Part shown: one piece after another, positions 26,014 to 33,178 of the stretch
How the letters are laid out: each line of letters begins with the position of its first letter
How positions within the stretch are numbered: the first letter of the stretch is position 1
Assembly: GCF_022695985.1 (NCBI RefSeq)
Contig: NZ_JAAPBF010000001.1
Location: 1-64,000 of the forward strand
Direction of reading: 5' to 3'
DNA from: Streptomyces sp. NP-1717
GTDB taxonomy: Bacteria > Actinomycetota > Actinomycetes > Streptomycetales > Streptomycetaceae
Length of the DNA: 64,000 nucleotides
Translations under genes and position numbers: made by a program
The notes under the pieces: model-generated
The model's input: only the letters and a program-made list of their open reading frames with translations
Databases searched by the model: none
Told to the model about the DNA's origin: nothing

Positions 26014-26038
26014 TAATGCGTATTAGTTATGCGCATTA
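26014..26038. promoter_or_regulatory. Tandem LacI-type operator
   Basis: Two near-palindromic 12-mers, TAATGCGTATTA (26014-26025) and TTATGCGCATTA (26027-26038), sit 13 bases apart; together they also give outer arms TAATGCG/CGCATTA. They lie 19-43 bases upstream of the LacI gene start and about 165 bases upstream of the divergent esterase start. The central CG step is typical of LacI-family sites. Confidence 0.6.
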
Positions 26039-26201
26039 GCGAGTACTGTGGACCTTCGGACGGCGCCGGTCAATAGATCGAGCCGGACTTGTTCCGCACA
26101 CCTCTTTGACTCGCCTCCGGAGCCTCACCGGCTCTTCTGCGGCGGTGAGGCGGGCCGTACGGTGTGATCGTCCGCCCGCGAAACCAGAGGTGATCCCGCA
26201 C

Positions 26202-27173
26202 ATGGCCCTGTTCGATCTCCCCCTCGACGAGCTGCGGAGCTACCGCAGCCGGTCCGTGGAACCGGCCGACTTCGACGCCTTCTGGGCGACGACCCTCGCC
26301 GAGGCCCGCACCCACGATCTGGACGCCCGTTTCGCGCCTGTCGCGACGGGGCTGTCGACCGTGGAGGTGTACGACGTGACCTTCGCCGGCTTCGGCGGCC
26401 ACCCGGTCAAGGGCTGGTTCGTCGTGCCGGCGGGGACGCGTGAACCGCTGCCTCTGGTGGTCGAGTTCGTCGGCTACGGCGGGGGGCGCGGCATGCCGTT
26501 CGCCCGGCTGCTCTGGCCGTCCGCGGGCTTCGCGTACTTCGTGATGGACACGCGGGGGCAGGGGGCGGGCTGGGGCGGCGGCGACACCCCCGACCCGGTG
26601 GGCAGCGCCTCGTCGTTCCCCGGATTCCTCACCCGGGGCATCGAGGATCCGTACGACTTCTACTACCGCCGTGTCTTCACCGACGCGGTCCGCGCGGTGG
26701 AGGCCGCCCGCTCGCATCCGCTCGCCGACGCCTCCCGCACGGCCGCCATCGGCCGCAGCCAGGGCGGCGGGATCACGCTGGCGGTGGCCGGGCTGATACC
26801 GGATCTGGTGGCGATCTCGCCCGACGTGCCGTTCCTGTGCGACTTCCCCCGGGCGACGACGCTCACCGACAGGGACCCTTACCGCGAGGTGGGCAAGTAC
26901 CTCAACACCTACCGCCGCCGGGGCGAGCAGGTCCGGCGGACGCTCAGCTACTTCGACGGGGTTCACTTCGCGGCGCGCGGCCGGGCACCGGCGCTGTTCT
27001 CGGCGGCTCTGGAGGACCAGACCTGTCCGCCGTCGACGGTGTTCGGGGCCTTCAACGTCTACGCCCACGAGGACCGGACGATCGAGGTGTACGAGTTCAA
27101 CGGCCACGAGGGGGGCCAGGCGTACCAGGAAGAGGCCCAACTTGCCTGGCTGCCGGGCCGGATGAGGGCCTGA
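26202..27173 (+). CDS. Acetylxylan esterase / cephalosporin C deacetylase family (CE7)
   Basis: 323 residues from ATG 26202 with GAGGTG ahead. CE7 features: MALFDLPLDELRSYRS at the N terminus, FAGFGGHPVKGWFVVP, LVVEFVGYGGGRG, MDTRGQGAGW, nucleophile elbow GRSQGG, and the late NGHEGG carrying the catalytic His. No signal peptide, so it is a cytosolic enzyme removing acetyl groups from imported sugars or oligosaccharides. Divergent from the LacI gene across the tandem operator and therefore probably co-regulated with the glycosidase-like protein of that cluster. Confidence 0.87.
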   Translation: MALFDLPLDELRSYRSRSVEPADFDAFWATTLAEARTHDLDARFAPVATGLSTVEVYDVTFAGFGGHPVKGWFVVPAGTREPLPLVVEFVGYGGGRGMPFARLLWPSAGFAYFVMDTRGQGAGWGGGDTPDPVGSASSFPGFLTRGIEDPYDFYYRRVFTDAVRAVEAARSHPLADASRTAAIGRSQGGGITLAVAGLIPDLVAISPDVPFLCDFPRATTLTDRDPYREVGKYLNTYRRRGEQVRRTLSYFDGVHFAARGRAPALFSAALEDQTCPPSTVFGAFNVYAHEDRTIEVYEFNGHEGGQAYQEEAQLAWLPGRMRA

Positions 27174-27197
27174 CGGCCCAACGGGTCCTCATCCGGC
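27157..27197. terminator. Inverted repeat covering the ends of two convergent genes
   Basis: Arms 27157-27167 (GCCGGATGAGG) and 27187-27197 pair perfectly over 11 bp. The left arm is inside the last codons of the esterase gene and the right arm inside the last codons of the Opu binding-protein gene; both stop codons are in or at the loop. Confidence 0.55.
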
Positions 27198-28169
27198 GGG
27201 AATCAGCCCCTCGCTCCTCAGATAGCGCTCGGCGACGTCCTCGGGCAGCCGCCGCCAGCTGTCGACCTGCTCGTTCATCGACCTCAGATCCTCGGTCGTC
27301 AGCACGGCGTTGAGCTTGTCGAGCGTGTTCCGCACGCGCTCGCCGCCCGCCCGGGACCGGTTGACGACGGGCACGATGTGGTCGGCGTTCTGGAGGTGCT
27401 TGTCGTCGGTGAGGACGACGAGCCCGAACGCGGCGAGCGTCCCGTCGGTGGTCGTGGTGACCACCATCTGGTCCTGCCCGCTCTGCACGGCCCGCTTGGA
27501 CGGTGTGGTGCCCAGCCCCTTGGGGTCGAGGGAGGTGATACGGATCCCGTACGTCTTCCTCAACCCCGGTGCGCAGTAGGCGCGTCGCACGCACTCGTCG
27601 CCCGCCGCCAGCCGTACGGGCAGCCCCGCGCGCCCGAGGTCGGAGAGGGTCCTGAGCCGGTGTTTCCTCGCGTACGCGGCGCTGACCGCGTACGCGTTCT
27701 GGTCGACGGCGCGGCCCGGGTCCAGTACGTCGAGCCCCCGTTTCGCCGCCAGTTCGCGCAGGACCCTCATGGTGGCGTCCAGGTCGGGTGAGCCGACGGT
27801 CTTCGCGTCGGCGCCGTTGGCCTTGGCGTTCAGCCAGTCGGCGAAGGTGGCGGCGTACTCCGGCACGATGTCGATCTGGCCGCTCTCCAGGGCGGGTTCG
27901 TACAGCTCGCGGTTGGTGACGGAGAGGATCCGGGTGCGGTAGCCCGCCCGGCCCAGCAGGATCGCGTACATCCGGGCCAGCAGGTCGCTCTCGGTGAAGC
28001 CGGCGGATCCGACGGTCAGGTCCCTGCTGTCGCCGGGTGGGGCGGTGACCGTGCCCTGGTTCTCCAGGGACGGTCCGGTGGCGCAGGCCGCGGCGGTCGC
28101 GGCCAGCGCGAGGAGCGCGGCGACAGCGGGCGCGACGGGTGCGCCGAAGGCCCTCAAGCGCGGGCTCAT
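27189..28169 (-). CDS. Osmoprotectant-type solute-binding lipoprotein (OpuBC/OpuCC-like)
   Basis: 326 residues; ATG 28169 overlaps the upstream permease stop as ATGA. Signal peptide with lipobox-like ATAAAC. The body matches the OpuAC/QAT substrate-binding fold: LTVGSAGFTESDLLARMYAILLGRAGY, then DIVPEYAATFADWLN and TSLDPKGLGTTPSKRAV. Delivers glycine betaine, choline or a similar quaternary amine to the two permeases before it. Third gene of the operon; the ATPase is missing here and is probably that at 16672. Confidence 0.85.
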   Translation of the reverse strand: MSPRLRAFGAPVAPAVAALLALAATAAACATGPSLENQGTVTAPPGDSRDLTVGSAGFTESDLLARMYAILLGRAGYRTRILSVTNRELYEPALESGQIDIVPEYAATFADWLNAKANGADAKTVGSPDLDATMRVLRELAAKRGLDVLDPGRAVDQNAYAVSAAYARKHRLRTLSDLGRAGLPVRLAAGDECVRRAYCAPGLRKTYGIRITSLDPKGLGTTPSKRAVQSGQDQMVVTTTTDGTLAAFGLVVLTDDKHLQNADHIVPVVNRSRAGGERVRNTLDKLNAVLTTEDLRSMNEQVDSWRRLPEDVAERYLRSEGLIPAG

Positions 28170-28840
28170 CCGGCGCCTTCCCTCACCCACCGCGGGGCCA
28201 GCCGCCGCGCCACCTCGAAAACCGCCTCGACCAGGAGCGCGAACAGCGCGACGAGCACCGCGCCCGCGACGACCATCGGCGTGGACGCCAGGTTGAACCC
28301 CGCCGTGATGATCCTGCCGAGCCCGCCGCCGCCCACCAGCGCGGCGATCGTCGCGGTGGCCACGAGTTGGACGGCCGCGACGCGTACACCGGTGAGGATC
28401 AGCGGCGCCGCCAGGGGCAGTTCGACCCGGCGCAGCACCTGACGTCCCGTCATGCCCATCCCCCGGGCGGCCCGTACGACGTCGGGGTCCACACCGCTCA
28501 TCCCGACGTAGGCGTTGGTGAGCAGCGGCGGGACGGCGAAGAGGACGAGCGCGATGATCGTCGGCCACTGGCCGTGCTGCCCGATCGGGGTGAGCAGCAG
28601 CAGGACCAGTACGGCGAAGGTGGGGACGGCCCGGCCGGTGTTGGAGATGTTGACGGCCAACGCGCCGCCCCTGCCGAGGTGGCCGAGGACGAGTGCGACG
28701 GGCAGCGCGACGGCGCAGCTGATGAGCAGACAGACGACGGTGAGAAAGAGGTGTTCGCCGAGGCGGTTCCAGATGCCGTCGGAGCCGGACCAGTGGGAGG
28801 CGCTGGTGAGCCAGGACCAGGCGTCGGCGAGGGTGTTCAC
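28166..28840 (-). CDS. Osmoprotectant-type ABC permease (OpuCD/OpuBD-like), second
   Basis: 224 residues from GTG 28840, overlapping the previous stop as GTGA. Five to six helices with the QAT-family pattern LGEHLFLTVVCLLISCAVALPVALVLG, NTGRAVPTFAVLVLLLLTPIG, and the EAA loop VRAARGMGMTGRQVLRRVELPLAAPLILTGVR. Paired with the next permease and the binding protein. Confidence 0.86.
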   Translation of the reverse strand: MNTLADAWSWLTSASHWSGSDGIWNRLGEHLFLTVVCLLISCAVALPVALVLGHLGRGGALAVNISNTGRAVPTFAVLVLLLLTPIGQHGQWPTIIALVLFAVPPLLTNAYVGMSGVDPDVVRAARGMGMTGRQVLRRVELPLAAPLILTGVRVAAVQLVATATIAALVGGGGLGRIITAGFNLASTPMVVAGAVLVALFALLVEAVFEVARRLAPRWVREGAG

Positions 28841-29526
28841 GCGCCCCGCCCCCTCGGCCGCCTCGTCCAGGGGGTGAGCGCCCGCTGGATCGCGAGCAGC
28901 AGCAGGTCGGCGAGGACCGCGATGATCACACAGAGGACGGACGCGGTGAGCACCTGCGCCTTGAAGAAGGTGTTCATCCCGGCGTAGATGAGATTGCCGA
29001 GTCCGCCGTGGCCGACGATCGCGCCGATGGTGACGAGGGAGACGGCCGAGACGGTGGCGATGCGCAGGCCCGCCATGGCGGCGGGCAGCGCCAGCGGCAT
29101 CTCGACGGCGAGGAGCAGTCGAACCGGTCCGTATCCCATGCCGCGCGCGGCCTGCCGGGTCTCTTCGGGGACGGCGCGCAGCCCGGCCAGGATGTTCCGA
29201 ACGAGCAGGGTGAGCGAGTAGAGGACGAGTCCGGCGACGACGAGCGACGCGGACAGCCCGTACACGGGCAGCAGCAGCGAGAACATCGCGAGCGAGGGGA
29301 TCGTGTAGAGCACGGTGGTGAGGCCGAGCACCGGGGCGGATGCCCAGCGCCACCGCCGGGCCGCGACGGCGAGCGGTACGGCGAGCACGAGCCCGGCGAG
29401 GACGGCGACGGCCGTGAGCTGGAGGTGCTGGAGGACGGCTTCCCCGAGGATTCCCCTGCGGCTGGTGAGATAGGCGCCGCAGATCCAGTCGTTGCGTGCG
29501 AGGCAGTCGTCCGGAGGTGCGGTCAC
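28837..29526 (-). CDS. Osmoprotectant-type ABC permease (OpuCB/OpuBB-like), first
   Basis: 229 residues from GTG 29526. After a 30-residue polar start it shows VLQHLQLTAVAVLAGLVLAVPLAVAARR, YTIPSLAMFSLLLPVYGLS and the EAA loop EETRQAARGMGYGPVRLLLAVEMPLALPAAMAGLR, all standard for QAT permeases. First gene of the permease-permease-binding protein operon. Upstream lies the MocR regulator end at 29617. Confidence 0.86.
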   Translation of the reverse strand: MTAPPDDCLARNDWICGAYLTSRRGILGEAVLQHLQLTAVAVLAGLVLAVPLAVAARRWRWASAPVLGLTTVLYTIPSLAMFSLLLPVYGLSASLVVAGLVLYSLTLLVRNILAGLRAVPEETRQAARGMGYGPVRLLLAVEMPLALPAAMAGLRIATVSAVSLVTIGAIVGHGGLGNLIYAGMNTFFKAQVLTASVLCVIIAVLADLLLLAIQRALTPWTRRPRGRGA

Positions 29527-29616
29527 CCGCCCATTCCAGCGCTGTTCCGGGGGTGTCGCGCGCGGGGTTGGCCCGTACGTGACCGGGCGCGATGGCGGCG
29601 GCCGGTGCGCCGGGGG

Positions 29617-30945
29617 TCATTCGGGCGCGGCGTCCTCGGGTGTGCCGCGTGCCAGAGCGGCGAGGAGGTCCAGGGCGTCGGAGAGGGCGCGGTGGGAGGG
29701 GGTGCCCAGGGCCAGCCGGACGGCGTTCGGGGCGCGGCCGGTACCGACGGTGAACGCGGCGCCGGGCGCGATGGCGATACCGAGGCGGGCCGCGGCGGCG
29801 ACGAAGGTCTCGGCGCGCCAGTGATCGGGCAGCTCCCACCAGCAGTGGTAGGCCCGGGGGTCGGCGCGCACGGTGAAGCCGGCCAGGCTCTCGGTCCTGA
29901 TCCGCTGCCGCTCCACCGCGTCGGCGCGCTTGGCCCGGCCGATCGCGTCCGCGGTGCCGTCGGCCATCCACTGCGTCGCGGCGTCGAGGGCGAACCGTGC
30001 CGCCGACCAGGCGCCCGAGCGCAGGGAGGAGGCCAGGCGCTGTTCGAACGCGGGCGGGGCCACGGCGAAGCCGAGCGTCAGACCGGGCGCGAGCCGCTTG
30101 GACATGCTGTCCAGGACGATGGTGCGTTCGGGGGCGAGGGTGGCGAGCGGGGGGACGTCGTCGCGGAGGAATCCGTAGATGGCGTCCTCGACGACGTACA
30201 GGTCCGACGCCCGGATCGTCTCCACGAGTTGAGCCCTGCGGCGCGGCGGTGTCGTCATGCCCAGCGGGTTGTGGAGGGTGGGTTGCAGATAGACGGCCCG
30301 CAGCGGCGGGGCGTCGGCGAGGGCTTCGGGGAGGAGCCCGTCCTCGTCCATGGCGAGCGGGACGAGGGTGATGCCGAGGTGGGCGGCGATGCCCTTGACG
30401 ACGGGGTAGGTGTACTCCTCGACTCCGAGCCGTTCCCCGGCCGGGACACAGGCAGCGAGGGCCGCCGCGATCGCCTGGCGGCCGTTTCCGGCGAAGAGGA
30501 TCCGCTCCGGTTCCGGCGTCCAGCCGGCGCGCGCGAGGAGGGGCGCGGCGGCCTCGCGGGCGGCGGCGGCCCCCGACCGGCCGAGGGGCCGCAGGCTCGC
30601 GGCGAGTACGTCGGGGCGCTGGAGGCGTGCCATACCGGCGGCGAGCATGTCCGCCTGCCCGGGCAGTACGGGGAAGTTGACCTCCAGATCGACCCTGGCC
30701 TCGCTGGGCTCGGTGAGGATCGGCTGGGGTCCGGGGGGCGCGGCGCGCACGAAGGTGCCCCGGCCCACCTCGCCGACGGCGAGTCCGCGCCGGATCAGCT
30801 CGCCGTAGACCCTGGCCGCCGTGGAGTTGGCGATGTTGCGGCTCCGGGCGAACGGCCGCTGCGGTGGCAGCCGCTCGCCGGGGCGCAGCCGGCCGGCCCG
30901 GATGTCGGCCGCGAGCTGGTCGGCGATGAGCCGGTAGTCCTCCAT
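29617..30945 (-). CDS. MocR-type regulator: GntR winged helix fused to an aminotransferase-like domain
   Basis: 442 residues from ATG 30945, preceded by GGGAGGGGAG. Residues 1-65 are a GntR winged helix (ADQLAADIRAGRLRPGERLPPQRPFARSRNIANSTAARVYGEL). Residues about 90-435 are a fold-type I aminotransferase-like domain with LDSMSKRLAPGLTLGF carrying the PLP-binding Lys. Family members bind PLP and an amino compound and control nearby genes, often by direct-repeat operators. Direct repeats occur at 30983-31040 between it and the divergent hydrolase gene. Confidence 0.87.
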   Translation of the reverse strand: MEDYRLIADQLAADIRAGRLRPGERLPPQRPFARSRNIANSTAARVYGELIRRGLAVGEVGRGTFVRAAPPGPQPILTEPSEARVDLEVNFPVLPGQADMLAAGMARLQRPDVLAASLRPLGRSGAAAAREAAAPLLARAGWTPEPERILFAGNGRQAIAAALAACVPAGERLGVEEYTYPVVKGIAAHLGITLVPLAMDEDGLLPEALADAPPLRAVYLQPTLHNPLGMTTPPRRRAQLVETIRASDLYVVEDAIYGFLRDDVPPLATLAPERTIVLDSMSKRLAPGLTLGFAVAPPAFEQRLASSLRSGAWSAARFALDAATQWMADGTADAIGRAKRADAVERQRIRTESLAGFTVRADPRAYHCWWELPDHWRAETFVAAAARLGIAIAPGAAFTVGTGRAPNAVRLALGTPSHRALSDALDLLAALARGTPEDAAPE

Positions 30946-30982
30946 GGCGCTCCCCTCCCGCTGCCGCGCTTGACGGCAGAAC

Positions 30983-31040
30983 ATTGCACCGAGATCAATT
31001 TCAATATTGCATCGAGATATTGCACCACTTAGCATCGAGA
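30983..31040. promoter_or_regulatory. Direct-repeat operator of the MocR regulator
   Basis: ATTGCACCGAGAT (30983-30995) and ATTGCATCGAGAT (31006-31018) differ at one base and are 23 bases apart; a third ATTGCA begins at 31019 and GCATCGAGA recurs at 31032-31040. The block is AT-rich and lies between the divergent MocR and alpha/beta hydrolase genes. Direct repeats in the shared promoter are the known operator layout of MocR proteins such as GabR and PdxR. Confidence 0.65.
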
Positions 31041-31108
31041 AAGCAAGGGGGACCGCACGGAGCCGGGCATCCGGACCGAGCGCCGGACGAACGACGAAGG
31101 ACGCGCAC

Positions 31109-32029
31109 ATGAGCTCCATGACGCTGCACGACATCACCCTGACGTACGACGACGAGGGCGGGAACGAGAGTGCGGGCGGGGACGGAGGCGAGGACGGCGG
31201 CGGTGAGGTGCTGGTCCTCGTGCACGGCCACCCGTTCGACCGCTCGATGTGGCGCCCCCAGATCGAGACGTTCGCCGGCCCCGGACGGCGCGTGATCGCC
31301 CCGGACCTGCGCGGCTACGGCGGATCCACGGTCCTGCCCGGCAAGACGACGCTGACCACCTTCGCGTGGGACATCGCCGCCCTGCTCGACCGGCTGGGCG
31401 TCGACAGGGTCGTGCTGGGCGGACTCTCCATGGGCGGCCAGATCGTCCTGGAGTTCTACCGGCTGTTCCCGGAGCGGGTCCGCGCACTGGTGCTGGCCGA
31501 CACCTTCGCCGCCGCCGAGACGGAGCAGGGGAAGGCGGCGCGCAACGCGATGGCAGACCGGCTGCTGCGGGAGGGCATGGGGCCCTACGCGGACGAGGTG
31601 CTGACCAAGATAATGGCGCCGCACAACGTCGAGGCCCTGCCCGGGGTGGCCGGGCACGTGCGCGGCATGATGCGCGGCGCACCGCCCGAGGGCGCGGCGG
31701 CTGCACTGCGCGGCCGGGCCGAACGGCCCGACTACGTCGGCATGCTGGCGCGTGTCGCGGTACCGGCGCTCGTCGTGGTGGGCAGCGAGGACGAGTACAC
31801 GCCGGTCGCCGACGCGCGGGTGATGAGCGAGGGGATACCGGACGCGACGCTCGCGGTCGTCGAGGGCGCCGGGCACCTGCCCAACCTGGAGCGGCGGGCG
31901 GAGTTCGACGCCGCGCTCGGCGCGTTCCTCGGCTCCCTGCCGCCCATTACCTCCGGGGTAATCGACCGGGCCCGCGGCTTCGAGAACCATCAGGGGGGTC
32001 AAGCCGCTTCCCCGAGGAGGAACCCATGA
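31109..32029 (+). CDS. Alpha/beta hydrolase
   Basis: 306 residues from ATG 31109, AAGGA seven bases before. Contains VLVHGHPFDRSMW (oxyanion region), PDLRGYGGS, nucleophile elbow GGLSMGG and late GAGHLPNLE with the catalytic His. A Gly/Glu/Asp-rich low-complexity stretch of about 18 residues is inserted near the N terminus. Similar to 3-oxoadipate enol-lactonase/haloperoxidase-type hydrolases, but the substrate is unknown. Its stop overlaps the next start as ATGA. Probably regulated by the divergent MocR protein. Confidence 0.83.
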   Translation: MSSMTLHDITLTYDDEGGNESAGGDGGEDGGGEVLVLVHGHPFDRSMWRPQIETFAGPGRRVIAPDLRGYGGSTVLPGKTTLTTFAWDIAALLDRLGVDRVVLGGLSMGGQIVLEFYRLFPERVRALVLADTFAAAETEQGKAARNAMADRLLREGMGPYADEVLTKIMAPHNVEALPGVAGHVRGMMRGAPPEGAAAALRGRAERPDYVGMLARVAVPALVVVGSEDEYTPVADARVMSEGIPDATLAVVEGAGHLPNLERRAEFDAALGAFLGSLPPITSGVIDRARGFENHQGGQAASPRRNP

Positions 32030-32490
32030 GTTCGTCGGATTCGTTCGGTGTCCCCGCCCCGTCCCGTACCTCCCCGCCCACCGGTGCCGGGGTCCTGCGC
32101 GGTGACACCGGCCTGCTGCGTCTGGCGCTGCGGCTCGACGCCGTGGCCACCGGAGCCGTGGGGGCCGCCGCGCTGATCGGCTGCGCCGCGCTCGACTCGG
32201 CGCTCGGCCTGCCTGCCGCGTTCCTCGCCGGGATCGGCGTATTCCTGGTGCTGTACGCGCTCTTCGTGGCGCGGGCCGGTTCCGCGCCCGTCCCGGACCG
32301 CGGAGCGGTGTGGGTGGTGATCGGCGGCAATCTGGCGTGGTTCGCGCTCAGCGCCGTGACGGCCGCCGCGGGCTGGCTCGGTCCGACCGGGCTGGGCACG
32401 GTGATGATCGTGATCCAGGCGGTGGCGGTACTGGGCTTCGCCGATCTCCAGTTCTACGGGCTGCGCAGGGCGCGCGAGTCGGCGGCCTGA
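32026..32490 (+). CDS. Small four-helix membrane protein
   Basis: 154 residues; ATG within ATGA overlap and AGGAGG five bases upstream. Polar N terminus to about residue 28, then four hydrophobic segments (VATGAVGAAALIGCAAL, LPAAFLAGIGVFLVLYALFVA, VWVVIGGNLAWFALSAVTAAAG, GTVMIVIQAVAVLGFADLQFYG). No recognised family or motif. Co-transcribed with the hydrolase. Confidence 0.7.
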   Translation: MSSSDSFGVPAPSRTSPPTGAGVLRGDTGLLRLALRLDAVATGAVGAAALIGCAALDSALGLPAAFLAGIGVFLVLYALFVARAGSAPVPDRGAVWVVIGGNLAWFALSAVTAAAGWLGPTGLGTVMIVIQAVAVLGFADLQFYGLRRARESAA

Positions 32491-32560
32491 CCGGCGGGAC
32501 GTGCGTCTCCTATGCTGTGGCCGGGTGCGACAGGACCGACGTCCGGGAATGGAGACGCAC

Positions 32561-33004
32561 ATGCTGAGCAAGCACGAAGCCGCCGAGGCCGTCCGACAGG
32601 CCAAGGTGAAGACCGGAGTGACCTGGGCCCAACTCGCCGAAGCCGTGGGCAGACCGCTGGCCTGGACCACCGCCGCTCTCCTCGGCCAGCACCCGATGGG
32701 CAAGGACGAGGCCGTCACGGCGGCGGCACTCCTCGAACTCGGCGACGACGCGGCTCTCGCCTTCCGACTCCAGCCGTCACGCGGGGCGTTGGACGCGGCC
32801 GTACCGGTCGATCCGACGATCTACCGGCTCTACGAAGTCGTCCAGGTCTACGGTCCGACCATCAAGGAACTGATCCACGAGCAGTGCGGCGACGGCATCA
32901 TGAGCGCCATCAACTTCCGCCTCGATGTCCGGCGCGTCCCCGACCCGGCCGGTGACCGCGTGGTGATCACGCTCGACGGGAAGTACCTCCCCTACCAGTG
33001 GTGA
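32561..33004 (+). CDS. cynS: Cyanate hydratase (cyanase)
   Basis: 147 residues, close to the 156 of the E. coli enzyme. The ATG at 32561 has GGAG six bases upstream; an in-frame ATG four codons earlier overlaps that site. The N-terminal helical domain is followed by the cyanase fold: TIYRLYEVVQVYG supplies catalytic Arg89 and Glu92, and GIMSAINF gives Ser115. It converts cyanate and bicarbonate to ammonia and two CO2 as a decamer. No carbonic anhydrase (cynT) or cyanate transporter is adjacent. A strong terminator follows. Confidence 0.93.
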   Translation: MLSKHEAAEAVRQAKVKTGVTWAQLAEAVGRPLAWTTAALLGQHPMGKDEAVTAAALLELGDDAALAFRLQPSRGALDAAVPVDPTIYRLYEVVQVYGPTIKELIHEQCGDGIMSAINFRLDVRRVPDPAGDRVVITLDGKYLPYQW

Positions 33005-33016
33005 CCACCAGTCGGT

Positions 33017-33046
33017 GGCCCCGTCACGTACGAGCGTGACGGGGTC
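33017..33046 (+). terminator. Terminator after cyanase
   Basis: CCCCGTCACG (33019-33028) and CGTGACGGGG (33035-33044) pair perfectly with a six-base loop; two outer pairs including one G-U extend it. Starts 15 bases after the cyanase stop. Confidence 0.75.
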
Positions 33047-33178
33047 ACGGCGCGGCCCGGCCGCCGACCCGCCCCTGTACGTACGCCCGGACGGCCGTCA
33101 CCGCCGCGCCGCGTGCCCACAGGCCGAAGTCCACCGGCCGTACGTCGAGCGAGACACCGGACGAGTTGAGGAGCACGT

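Noticed and set aside
28166-29971. A 601-codon open frame around the second Opu permease
   Set aside because: The true gene starts at GTG 28840; the upstream part has biased composition and overlaps the first permease and the MocR gene.
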